A stretch of DNA of 64,000 bases from JACVRW01 sp963837445 (lineage in GTDB: Bacteria; Actinomycetota; Thermoleophilia; Solirubrobacterales; Thermoleophilaceae): the NCBI GenBank assembly GCA_963837445.1, contig CAWINK010000022.1, forward strand, positions 248,001 through 312,000, given 5' to 3'. The first letter of the stretch is position 1. Every line of letters begins with the position of its first letter. The notes under the pieces are model-generated. The model saw nothing but the letters and a program-made list of their open reading frames with translations. It had not been told where the DNA came from and did not search any database. The translations under genes were made by a program, and so were the position numbers. Shown in pieces: positions 50,358 through 58,585 of the stretch.

Positions 50358-51833
50358 ATGGCGCATGCCGAGGTAGAGGAGAGGCAACTCCTCAAGGCGA
50401 TGACCTGGTGGGACGGTTTCGTCATCGCACTGGCCAACCCGGGGTTCCTGATTGCGGCGCTCGGCGCCTCGATCGGAGTGCTGGGCACGACCGGCGCTTT
50501 CGTCCTCTGGACCATCTCGGTCTGCATCGGCGCGCTTCAGAACAACGTCTACGCCGAGATGGCGACGATGTTCCCGAACAAGGCCGGCGGCATCTCGCTG
50601 TACGCCCACGAGGCCTGGCGGAAGTACTTCGCCTGGATCGGGCCGATCGCCACCTTTGGCTACTGGTTCGCCTGGTCGAGCGTTCTCGCCATCAACGGCT
50701 ACGTCATCGGCACCCTGGCCCAGGCCCAGTGGTTCTCGGATACGACCTTCACCCAGGACGTCGGCGATTTCCAGTGGAGTCTGCCGGTCTGGATCGGCAT
50801 CGGCTGCATCCTCGCCGTCTGGCTCTTCAACATCTTCGGCGTACGGCCCGCGGTGTGGCTCAGCTACGTGACGGGCGCGATGCTGATCCTCCCGGCTGCG
50901 GCGCTCATGTTCCTGCCCTACATCACAGGGGACTGGTCGAGCGACAACATGACGTGGGAGATCGGCGCGGGCGGCGGCCTCGGCCTCGCGATGACATGGC
51001 TGTACTTCATGGGCTGGTCGGCCTACGGCTTCGAGGCGGTGGCCGCGTTCGCACCGGAGTACCACAACCCGGAGACCGATACGCCGAGGGCGCTGCGCGC
51101 TTCGGCCGCGTTCTCCGTGGTCGTCTACGCGCTGCTGCCGCTCGGCGTCGGCGGAACGCTCGGGACGGCGGCCATAGCCGAGGACGCCACCGCAATCGCG
51201 TTCTATACGGACGCTTTCAACGCGATCGTCGGGACCGGGCTCGGACACGTTCTAATCGGGTGCTTGATCGCGGGTCTCCTGCTCTCGATGAACACCGCGA
51301 CCATGGACGGCTCGCGGGCGCTCTATGGCATATCCCAGGACGGGATGACCACGAAGTGGCTGGGTCACCTCAACCGCTACAGCGTGCCCGGCATTGCCAT
51401 GACGGCAGACGTGATCCTCAACCTGTTGCTGATCTCGTACTTCGGCTACCCGCTCGACATCCTCGCCGCGGGCAACCTCGGCTACATGCTGGCGCACGTG
51501 TTCGCGCTCAGCGGGTTCCTGCTGCTGCGCAAGGACCGGCCCGACTGGCCACGGCCGATCAGGCTGGCGGCGGCCTGGGCGCCGATCGCGGCGCTGCTCG
51601 CGGCGGTCAACCTGTCCTTCATCGTGGTGGGCGGGTTCATCTACGCCGACGAGTACGGCTACGGCTGGGACAAGACCCGGATCGGGCTGATCGTGCTCGC
51701 GGTGGGCCTGCTGCTCTACGTGTACCGCAAGGTGGTCGAGGACCGGACGCGTGTGCCGTTCCGCGAGGAGACGCCGACGATGCCTCCGGCGAGCGAGCGG
51801 CAGACGGCCGCGCCGGCGACCGGCACCACCTAG
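50358..51833 (+). CDS. APC-superfamily amino acid permease
   Basis: A 491-residue transporter with about twelve hydrophobic helices. The N-terminal MTWWDGFVIALANPGFLIAALGASIGVLGTTGAF is the APC TM1-TM2 region with the unwound Gly-rich stretch, and VPGIAMTADVILNLLLISYFGYPLDILAAGN lies in the second half. It takes up amino acids or amines with proton or sodium coupling; the solute is not known. A GTAC palindrome in front, like that before the flavoprotein operon, suggests shared control. The last 30 residues are a Pro/Thr/Ala tail. Its stop shares a CTAG with the convergent cupin gene. Confidence 0.86.
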   Translation: MAHAEVEERQLLKAMTWWDGFVIALANPGFLIAALGASIGVLGTTGAFVLWTISVCIGALQNNVYAEMATMFPNKAGGISLYAHEAWRKYFAWIGPIATFGYWFAWSSVLAINGYVIGTLAQAQWFSDTTFTQDVGDFQWSLPVWIGIGCILAVWLFNIFGVRPAVWLSYVTGAMLILPAAALMFLPYITGDWSSDNMTWEIGAGGGLGLAMTWLYFMGWSAYGFEAVAAFAPEYHNPETDTPRALRASAAFSVVVYALLPLGVGGTLGTAAIAEDATAIAFYTDAFNAIVGTGLGHVLIGCLIAGLLLSMNTATMDGSRALYGISQDGMTTKWLGHLNRYSVPGIAMTADVILNLLLISYFGYPLDILAAGNLGYMLAHVFALSGFLLLRKDRPDWPRPIRLAAAWAPIAALLAAVNLSFIVVGGFIYADEYGYGWDKTRIGLIVLAVGLLLYVYRKVVEDRTRVPFREETPTMPPASERQTAAPATGTT

Positions 51834-52396
51834 GCGGCGGCTCGAGAGCGGCTCACCGGCTCTGGGGCGCCATCGAATCGGCGATGGCGCCCAAACAGCC
51901 GGCCGATGCCCACCACGATGGGGAACACCACGCGCTGCACTGGCTGCGGGATTTCCGCCATCCCGAACTCGGAGCGGTAGCGCGACGTGAGGTAGGCGGC
52001 GTCGAATAGCCGCGGCCGTTTTCCGCCGTTCTCACGCATGGAGGTGAATATCTGGGTCAGGAAATACTCGAGATTGTCCGGCGGCCGGACGTGGCCGCTG
52101 CAAACAAGCTCGTCGTCGCCGGCGTTCCAGAAGCGGTGCGTGTCGCCGGGCGGGAACGTGACCGTCTCGCCCACGTGGGCCACCTGCTCCTCCCCGCCCT
52201 TGCGCTGCCAACCCATCGTCCCGCGCTCGACGGTGAGCGACTCCTCCTGGAGGTGATGCACGTGCATCGGCGGACCGCTGCCCGGGGTGACGACGTTCGT
52301 GGCGTCCTGGACCTCGCCGCGCTCGTCCGCGCGGGGCGCGGAGAAGGTGAGCAGCTCGCCGGCCCCGTTGTCGATTGTGCGCGGGTAGTCGCTCAT
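51830..52396 (-). CDS. Cupin-domain protein
   Basis: A 188-residue protein with one cupin barrel: PPMHVHHLQEESLTVERGTMGW contains the His-His-Glu metal set of motif 1, and PPGDTHRFWNAGDDELV is motif 2 with the last His. A helical C-terminal part follows (FDAAYLTSRYRSEFGMAEIP). The family covers metal dioxygenases, isomerases and sensors, so the reaction is not known. Its ATG overlaps the stop of the upstream zinc-ribbon gene. Confidence 0.82.
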   Translation of the reverse strand: MSDYPRTIDNGAGELLTFSAPRADERGEVQDATNVVTPGSGPPMHVHHLQEESLTVERGTMGWQRKGGEEQVAHVGETVTFPPGDTHRFWNAGDDELVCSGHVRPPDNLEYFLTQIFTSMRENGGKRPRLFDAAYLTSRYRSEFGMAEIPQPVQRVVFPIVVGIGRLFGRHRRFDGAPEPVSRSRAAA

Positions 52397-52827
52397 TGCG
52401 GGCGTAGCTCCCACTTCGGAAGGTCCGCCACCGCCCTGCGGTAGCGCCTCCGGTGCGCCGGCCGGACGAAGTAGAACCAGAGCATCAGCCCGAGCGGCAG
52501 CAGGATGAAGACCGAGAAGATGTTGCCGGTCAGGGTGAAGAACATCGCCAGCGCGAGGATCACGAACCCGTAGGCCACGGGCAGCACGCGGAAGCGAAGC
52601 TGCGTCTTGCGGATCGCCGCGTACTGCTCCTGCGGGATCTGGTTCGTGTCCCAGCGCCGCCCGCACTTCTCGCAGCGCCACTCCTCGCCGTAGCGGAGGT
52701 CGCGCTTCTCGCCGCACTCGCAGGTCACGGCGATCGGCGGGCCGCGGAGGACGGTGCCCGGGGCCTCGTGCCCGATCTTCTCGCGCTCGGTGCGCTTCTT
52801 GCGGTTCCAGGGGGCGACGAGCGGCAT
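52393..52827 (-). CDS. Zinc-ribbon membrane protein
   Basis: A 144-residue protein. A Cys4 zinc ribbon (CECGEKRDLRYGEEWRCEKCGRRW, about residues 35-58) is followed by two hydrophobic helices (about 85-105 and 108-125, VLPVAYGFVILALAMFF and IFSVFILLPLGLMLWFYFV) and a basic tail. The start is ATG 52827. The cytoplasmic ribbon next to two TM helices suggests a membrane-bound adaptor; no known function. It is coupled to the cupin gene by an ATGA overlap. Confidence 0.7.
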   Translation of the reverse strand: MPLVAPWNRKKRTEREKIGHEAPGTVLRGPPIAVTCECGEKRDLRYGEEWRCEKCGRRWDTNQIPQEQYAAIRKTQLRFRVLPVAYGFVILALAMFFTLTGNIFSVFILLPLGLMLWFYFVRPAHRRRYRRAVADLPKWELRPQ

Positions 52828-52847
52828 GACGCGCGATGCTATAGGCG

Positions 52848-53249
52848 ATGTCGCCTGAGGATCTCGAAGTTGTTCGCCGCGCCTACGACGCCTTTGCACG
52901 CGGCGACCTCGACACGCTGAGGACCTTCCTCGCCCCGGACATCGAGTGGCGGACCACCCCAGAGGTGCCGTTCATGGGCAACTACGTGGGGCTCGACGAG
53001 TTCCTTCGCGGGATGGACGAGTGGACGGGCGCCTTCGACGAGATCACGACGCAGGTCGAAGAGATGATCGACGCCGGTGAGAGCGTGATCGTCCGTCACC
53101 GCATGCGGGGGCGAGGCAGGGACAGCGGGGTCGAGGTGGATCTCGAGATCTGCCAGGTCGTCGCCGTGCGCGACGGGAAGCTGATCCGCATGCACGACTA
53201 TGGGACTCGCGAGGAGGCCCTCCAAGCCGCCGCGCAGCTCCACGGCTAG
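52848..53249 (+). CDS. SnoaL/NTF2-like protein (first copy)
   Basis: A 133-residue protein of the NTF2-like fold: DLEVVRRAYDAFARGDLDTLRTFLAPDIEWRTTPEVP at the start, then GLDEFLRGMDEWTGAFDEIT and KLIRMHDYGTREEALQA at the end, which is the usual SnoaL-type layout with a helix-lined pocket. The family includes ketosteroid-isomerase-like and polyketide cyclase-like enzymes and ligand-binding proteins. The substrate is not evident. A second NTF2-like gene follows 20 bp later. Confidence 0.85.
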   Translation: MSPEDLEVVRRAYDAFARGDLDTLRTFLAPDIEWRTTPEVPFMGNYVGLDEFLRGMDEWTGAFDEITTQVEEMIDAGESVIVRHRMRGRGRDSGVEVDLEICQVVAVRDGKLIRMHDYGTREEALQAAAQLHG

Positions 53250-53269
53250 GACCGTGCGAACATGGAGGC

Positions 53270-53665
53270 GTGCGCACCGTCAGCCCAGACGTCATGGAGT
53301 ACCTCGAGCACGGGTTCAACTGCTGGAACCGGCGTGCCCTCGACGAGATGATGGACATGTACACGGCGGACGCCGAGGTGGACGTGTCGCGCCTCCTCCC
53401 GGACGAGAGCGTCCTGCGCGGCCGCGATCAGATTCGCGCCTATTACGACCGGATGTGGGAGACCTGGTCCGGCTTCGGCTGGACGCCCTGCGAGTGGGCA
53501 GAGCTCGGTGAGGGCAAATTCGCGGTGCTCGCGCGCGTGGACGCCGAGGGACGAGGAAGCGGGACTCCCGTCACCTCAGAGCTCACCGTCTTCTACGAGC
53601 TCGTCGACGGCCTTATCGCGCGGGCGGCATTCGAGCCCGGACGGTCTGCTCAGCTCCAGGGATAG
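53270..53665 (+). CDS. SnoaL/NTF2-like protein (second copy)
   Basis: A 131-residue NTF2-like protein, different from the one just upstream: VMEYLEHGFNCWNRRALDEMMDMYTADAEVDVSRLLPDES, then RGRDQIRAYYDRMWETWSGF and FYELVDGLIARAAFEPG. GTG 53270 is the start. The two adjacent family members suggest an old duplication or a pair acting together. Its end overlaps the 3' end of the convergent FAD oxidoreductase gene by 16 nt. Confidence 0.82.
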   Translation: MRTVSPDVMEYLEHGFNCWNRRALDEMMDMYTADAEVDVSRLLPDESVLRGRDQIRAYYDRMWETWSGFGWTPCEWAELGEGKFAVLARVDAEGRGSGTPVTSELTVFYELVDGLIARAAFEPGRSAQLQG

Positions 53666-54919
53666 GGGCTGTGCGAGACCGGGTGGAGGTCGCCGGTCGC
53701 GAAGCGCTCGTACCTGAACGGGTGGAGCAGGCTCGAGTGCTCGCCCAGCACCACGTTCGCCACCTCGCGGCCCACGGCGATCATCTTGTAGCCGTGGTTC
53801 GAGTCGGCCACCACGAAGACGTTCGGCCGCATGTAGTCGAACACCGGGAAGTTGTCGGCGGTGAACGCGCCCACGCCGCCTGAGCGCACGGCGTGGTACT
53901 TCGGTCGTGCCCCCTCGAAGCGCTCCATGCAGTGGCTTAGCGCCGCGCACCAGAGGTCTGGGAAGCTCTCCTCGGCCGAGCCGGTCGGGTACGGGTCCAC
54001 CTGGAAGTCGTGCCCCTTCGGCAGCGGTGACGCCCCGCCCTGCACGCCCGTCTTGTCCTGCTTGAAGTACACGCCCCACTGCTCGTCGGTGATCAGCGTG
54101 CCGTCGTCGGCCTCGAGCGGCGCGTGGCTGTCCACGTGGAGCACCGGCGGCAGCCGGCCGTCCGCGGTCACGAAGACGTTCGGGTCCACGTCGATCTCGC
54201 CCTCCTGGAGGTACCAGTAGGTCCACATCTCGCGCTGCTCGCCGGCCACCTCGAGCCGGCGCGGGAGGCCGAGCAGCCCCCACATGTTCGCCACCCAGGG
54301 ACCCACGGCCACGATCACCTGCTCCACGTTGATCGGCCCCTCGCTCGTCTGCACGCGCGTGACCGCGCCCGACTCGTCGAGGTCGAACGCCGTCACCTCC
54401 ACGCCCTCGGCGATCTCGGCGCCGGCGTGGAGCGCCTTCGTCGCGAGGCCGTGGATCGACTCCTTGTTGAACGCGAAGCCGCCGCGGTGCTCGTGGAGGC
54501 AGACGCTGAGGCCGGGCGCGCGCCAGTCGGGGAAGAGCGAGCGCATGTGGTCGGCCACCTCGGCCTCCCCCAGGATCAGGTCGGACTCGTAGCCGATCCG
54601 CCCCTGGCGCTCGTGGACCGTCGTGAGGTCGTCCACCTGCGCGCCGTCGCCGAGCGCGATGTAGCCGGAGCCGTGGTAGTGGAGCGTCTCGGGGTCCGAC
54701 TCCCAGATCTCCACGCAGGCCGCCATCAGCTCGGACATCGCGGGCTGGAAGTAGTTGTTGCGCACCACGCCGCAGGCGATGCCGGACGCGCCGGCCGCCA
54801 CGCCGGTCTTGTCCACCACGAGCACCTCCTCGCCGCGCTCGGCGAGGTGCCAGGCGGTCGAGAGGCCGTGCACGCCGGCCCCGATCACGAGAGTAGGGGA
54901 CGGAGCGCTCGCCCGGCAT
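53650..54919 (-). CDS. FAD-dependent oxidoreductase, sarcosine-oxidase-beta/DAO type (start region has a likely one-base insertion)
   Basis: The flavoprotein body is intact from GTG 54888: VIGAGVHGLSTAWHLAERGEEVLVVDK is the FAD-binding beta-alpha-beta with GAGVHG, followed by GVAAGASGIACGVVRNNYFQPAMSELMA, AVGPWVANMWGL and GVGAFTADNFPVFDY, as in sarcosine oxidase beta and N-methylglutamate dehydrogenase MgdA-type proteins. About 412 residues in total. The preceding gene's stop overlaps an ATG at 54919; dropping one G from the GGGG at 54896-54899 puts that ATG in frame (PGERSVPTLVIGAG). It oxidises secondary or tertiary amines in its family. It is the last gene of the glnT-glx operon. Confidence 0.8.
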
Positions 54920-55368
54920 CAGTGGAGCGGAGGCTCCCAGCCCTCGAGCACCGGCGCCTTCCAGTTCTCGCCGACCGTCCGCGAGCCCTCCACCCACGGC
55001 CCCAGCTCGGGCTGCGGGAACTTGCAGTGCTTCTCCTTCAGGCGGATCCCGTAGGAGTTGCCCGACTGGAGGTGGGCGATCAGCACCTTGCGCGCGATCT
55101 CGTCCTCGCGGCCCTCGGGGACGTCGAAGTAGAGCTTCAGGAAGGAGTTCGAGTAGCGGTCGAACACGGCCGGCATGCCCTCCTCCTCGAGCAGCTCGAT
55201 GTCCTCGAGCCAGTTGAGGTCCTGGCCGGGCGTGGACGCCTCGAGGTCGATGTCCTCGACCGCCGAGATGTCCTCCTGGTACGGGTAGCGCTTGCCCGAC
55301 AGGTACTCCGAGTCGATCGAGAAGATCTTCTCGGGCTCGCCGCGCGGCAGGTTCTCGATCTCGCTCAT
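54919..55368 (-). CDS. Acidic protein of unknown function in the glnT-glx operon (149 aa)
   Basis: A 149-residue acidic protein with no TM or signal: KIFSIDSEYLSGKRYPYQEDISAVEDIDLEA, then FDRYSNSFLKLYFDVPEGREDEIARKVLIAHLQSGNSYGIRLKEKHCKFPQPELGPW. The ATG at 55366-55368 overlaps the stop of the glutamate-synthase subunit gene (ATGA), and its stop overlaps the next ATG. It does not show the Cys motif of the sarcosine oxidase delta subunit. Position suggests a partner of the amine-oxidising or ligase complex. No family recognised. Confidence 0.7.
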   Translation of the reverse strand: MSEIENLPRGEPEKIFSIDSEYLSGKRYPYQEDISAVEDIDLEASTPGQDLNWLEDIELLEEEGMPAVFDRYSNSFLKLYFDVPEGREDEIARKVLIAHLQSGNSYGIRLKEKHCKFPQPELGPWVEGSRTVGENWKAPVLEGWEPPLH

Positions 55369-56810
55369 CGGCGCTCCTCCGCGCCGGCGGGAGCGCGCAC
55401 CGCGGGCAGCTCGTCGATCGGGTTCTCGAGGTAGCGGTCGAGCAGCGTCTCGATGCGGGCGAGCGCGTTCTCCTCGGACACTCCCGGGATGTAGTTCGTG
55501 CCCGCCAGCGGCACCTTGGCCATCGCGGCGGACTCGACGGTGAGCGCCGCGAGGTCCTCGGGCTCGAGCGAGTGCACGTTCGTCTTCCCGCACGCGCGCG
55601 CGAGCATCTGCACCTCGAGCGTGAGCGTGTGGAGGAAGTTGTAGACGCGGCCCGCCGCCTCCTCCACGTTCAGGCGCTTGCGCAGCTCCGGGTCCTGGGT
55701 CGTGATGCCGACCGGGCAGCGACCCGTGTGGCAGTGGTAGCACTGGCCCGCCGGCACGCCGATCGTGCCCTCGTAGTCGGTGACGCCCGGGATCTCCTTG
55801 TTGCAGTTGAGCGCCATCAGGGCGGAGTGGCCGATCGCGATGGCGTCGGCGCCGAGCGCGATGCACTTGGCCACGTCGCCGCCGTTGCGGATGCCGCCGG
55901 CCACGACGAGGTCGATCTCGTCCGCGAGCCCCACGTCCTCGAGCGCGCGGCGCGCCTCGGGGATCGCCGCCATCAGCGGGATGCCGGTCTCCTCGGCGGC
56001 CGTGTGCGGGCCGGCGCCGGTGCCGCCCTCGGCCCCGTCGAGGTAGATGATGTCCGGGCCACACTTGGCGGCCATGCGCACGTCGTCGTACACGCGCGCG
56101 GCGCCGAGCTTGAGCTGGATCGGGATCTCGTAGTTGGTGGCCTCGCGCGTCTCCTGGACCTTGAGGGAGAGGTCATCGGGGCCGAGCCAGTCGGGGTGGC
56201 GCGCCGGCGAGCGCTGGTCGATCCCGGCGGGGAGCGAGCGCATCTCCGCCACCTGCTCGGTCACCTTCTGGCCCATCAGGTGCCCGCCGAGGCCGACCTT
56301 GCAGCCCTGGCCGATGAAGAACTCGACAGCGTCGGCCAGCATCAGGTGGTGCGGGTTGAACCCGTACCGGCTCTGGATGATCTGGTAGTACCACTTGGTG
56401 CTCAGATCGCGTTCCGGCGGGATCATTCCGCCCTCGCCGGAGCAGGTGGCGGTGCCGGCCATCGACGCGCCCTTCGCGAGCGCCATCTTCGCCTCGAGCG
56501 ACAGCGCGCCGAAGCTCATCCCGGTGATGTAGATCGGGATGTCGAGCTCGATCGGCTTCTTGGCGAAGCGCGCGCCGAGCACCGTCTTCGTCACGCACTT
56601 CTCGCGGTAGCCCTCGATCACGAAGCGCGTGAGCGTGCCCGGCAGGAAGATCAGCTCGTCCCAGTGCGGGATCTTCTTGAACATCGAGAAGCCGCGCATC
56701 CGGTAGCGGCCGAGCTCGGCCTTCATGTGGATGTCGTCGATGACCTCCGGGGTGAAGATCTTGCTGCGGCCGAGGACGGTCTTCTGGCCGGGTGCGTTCT
56801 CGTCGGCCAT
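55365..56810 (-). CDS. glxD: FMN-binding glutamate synthase-like protein (GlxD type)
   Basis: A 481-residue protein like the central synthase domain of glutamate synthase. It has the TIM-barrel FMN site (ITGMSFGALSLEAKMALAKGASMAG; IIYLDGAEGGTGAGP; VVAGGIRNGGDVAKCIALGADAIAIG) and the [3Fe-4S] cysteines in GQCYHCHTGRCPVGIT (about residue 357). Together with the separate amidotransferase and GXGXG subunits it forms the three-part complex called GlxBCD or, in methylamine users, N-methylglutamate synthase (MgsABC). ATGA overlaps link it to both neighbours. Confidence 0.88.
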   Translation of the reverse strand: MADENAPGQKTVLGRSKIFTPEVIDDIHMKAELGRYRMRGFSMFKKIPHWDELIFLPGTLTRFVIEGYREKCVTKTVLGARFAKKPIELDIPIYITGMSFGALSLEAKMALAKGASMAGTATCSGEGGMIPPERDLSTKWYYQIIQSRYGFNPHHLMLADAVEFFIGQGCKVGLGGHLMGQKVTEQVAEMRSLPAGIDQRSPARHPDWLGPDDLSLKVQETREATNYEIPIQLKLGAARVYDDVRMAAKCGPDIIYLDGAEGGTGAGPHTAAEETGIPLMAAIPEARRALEDVGLADEIDLVVAGGIRNGGDVAKCIALGADAIAIGHSALMALNCNKEIPGVTDYEGTIGVPAGQCYHCHTGRCPVGITTQDPELRKRLNVEEAAGRVYNFLHTLTLEVQMLARACGKTNVHSLEPEDLAALTVESAAMAKVPLAGTNYIPGVSEENALARIETLLDRYLENPIDELPAVRAPAGAEERR

Positions 56811-57596
56811 CACAGCACCAGCTTTCGCTCGCTCGGCTCGAGGCTGTCGTAGTTGTAGAGCTTCTTTCCGCAGACGAACTTCTGGAACTGCGGCGGGTCG
56901 CCGAGGCCGTAGATGCGGAACTTGCGCTGGATCAGCTCGGTGTCGGCGTCGTCCCACTCGCCCTCCACGCAGTCGATCCCGAGCGCCTTCACCTTGCCGG
57001 CCACGTACAGCGTGCCGTCGTACATGGAGTCGCCGAGGCCGGGGCCCACGTCGCCGCAGATGATCTGGCGGCCGCGCTGCATCATGAAGCCGGTCATGGA
57101 GCCGGCGTCGCCCATCACGATGATGGTGCCGCCCTTCTGATCGATACCGGTGCGGGCGCCGACCTGGCCTTTCACAACGAGGTCCCCACCCCTCAGGGCG
57201 GCGCCCGCCAACGATCCGGCATTGGACTCGATGACGACTACTCCGGACATCATGTTCTCGGCCACCGACCAGCCCACGCGCCCGTTGATCTGGATCTCGG
57301 GGCCGTCGATCAGGCCGACGCCGAAGTAGCCGAGGCTTCCTTCGAAGGTGATCTTGCAGCGGGTGAGGATGCCCGTGCCGAGGCTGTGCCTCGCGCTGCG
57401 GGTTGAGGATCGTCACTTCCTTGAGGCCCAGCTCGTAGACGAGCCGTCGCAGTTCGGCGTTGATCTTGCGCGTGGTGAGGTCCTTGGCGTCGAACTGCGC
57501 GCTGTCGCCGTCGATCTCGGCGACGTTCGGGACCGTCTCGTCGAGCTCGACCAGGCCGCGGGGGTCGAAGAGGACCTCGGCCTCTACCGGGTCCAC
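56810..57596 (-). CDS. glxC: GXGXG-motif glutamate synthase subunit (GlxC type, frame broken by one base)
   Basis: The C-terminal right-handed helix domain is clear: GSLAGAALRGGDLVVKGQVGARTGIDQKGGTIIVMGDAGSMTGFMMQRG, with recurring Gly pairs. The N-terminal part (from GTG 57596, VDPVEAEVLFDPRGLVELDETVPNVAEIDG to TILNPQRE) is in the neighbouring frame. Dropping one base at 57389-57390 joins them through HSLGTGILTRCKITFEG and gives about 261 residues. The start overlaps the end of the amidotransferase gene by 13 nt. The domain holds the structure of the three-subunit complex and contains no catalytic residue. Confidence 0.8.
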
Positions 57597-58519
57597 ACCA
57601 TCACCGCGCCCTCGTACGGGTCGTAGGTCTCGATCTCGCGGTCCACCACCTTGCGGATGGCGATCTCCTCGCTCGCGAGCGCGACGATGTCGTCGGACTC
57701 GTAGAGCACGAGCGGCTTGGCGCCCAGCTCGTCCTTGGCCACGCCGAGCGCGTCCTCTGTCACGCAGATGTAGGTGAACACGCCGTCGAGCTCGCACAGG
57801 CTGCGCTGCATCGACTCCTCGAGCGAGTCGCCCTGCGCCATGCGCTCGGCGAGGTAGACGGCGATGATCTCGGAGTCGCACTCGGACTGGAAGCGGTGGC
57901 CGGCGCGCTCGAGGCGGCGCTTCCACTGGTGGTAGTTCGTGAGCTGCCCGTTGTGCACCACGGCCACGTCCGGGAACGGGTAGGCCCAGTACGGGTGGGC
58001 GTTGGCGATGTCCACGTCGGACTCGGTGGCCATGCGCGCGTGGCCGATGGCGTGGGTGCCGATGAACTTGTCGAGCCCGTAGTCGCGCGCCACGGTCTCG
58101 GCGTCGCCGAGGTCCTTCACGATCTCGAGCGTCTTGCCGAGCGAGAGCACCTCGGTGCCGCGCACGTCCTCCACGTAGTCGGCCAGCTCCTTGAGGTCGC
58201 CCTCGAAGCCGAAGGTGAGCGTCATCGCGTGCTCGGACGGGCCCTGGATGTCGGCGATGTCGGCCCCGAGCGAGCGCATCCGCGCCTCCACGTCGCTGCG
58301 CTGGCGACGGTGCTTCCCGGCGAGGTCGAAGTCGTGATGGCCGTTCGACTCGGCGAGCTTCACGTGCATCACGTAGCCGTCGCCGGCCGGCCTGTAGAGC
58401 GCGTACCCGGTCGAGTCCGGGCCGCGGTGCTTCATCGCCTGGAGCATCGCCGTCATGTCGCGGCCCACGTGCCGCTCGCCACCACCGTCGCGGTAGATGA
58501 TGCCGGCGATCCCGCACAT
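57584..58519 (-). CDS. glxB: Class II glutamine amidotransferase subunit (GlxB type)
   Basis: A 311-residue Ntn-hydrolase. Cys2 of MCGIAGII is the catalytic nucleophile, followed by MKHRGPDSTGYALY, AIGHARMATES and VVHNGQLTNYHQWKRRLE, all GATase II landmarks. It releases ammonia from glutamine, or channels an amine in the N-methylglutamate synthase analogue, to the FMN subunit. It lies 66 bp after the glutamine-synthetase-like gene and overlaps glxC by 13 nt. Confidence 0.9.
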   Translation of the reverse strand: MCGIAGIIYRDGGGERHVGRDMTAMLQAMKHRGPDSTGYALYRPAGDGYVMHVKLAESNGHHDFDLAGKHRRQRSDVEARMRSLGADIADIQGPSEHAMTLTFGFEGDLKELADYVEDVRGTEVLSLGKTLEIVKDLGDAETVARDYGLDKFIGTHAIGHARMATESDVDIANAHPYWAYPFPDVAVVHNGQLTNYHQWKRRLERAGHRFQSECDSEIIAVYLAERMAQGDSLEESMQRSLCELDGVFTYICVTEDALGVAKDELGAKPLVLYESDDIVALASEEIAIRKVVDREIETYDPYEGAVMVWTR

Positions 58520-58585
58520 GGCTAGGCCGCCTGCCCCGGCCCGCGGAACGACAGCCGGCAGGCTGGCCTCGCCCCAGCCCGCGGA

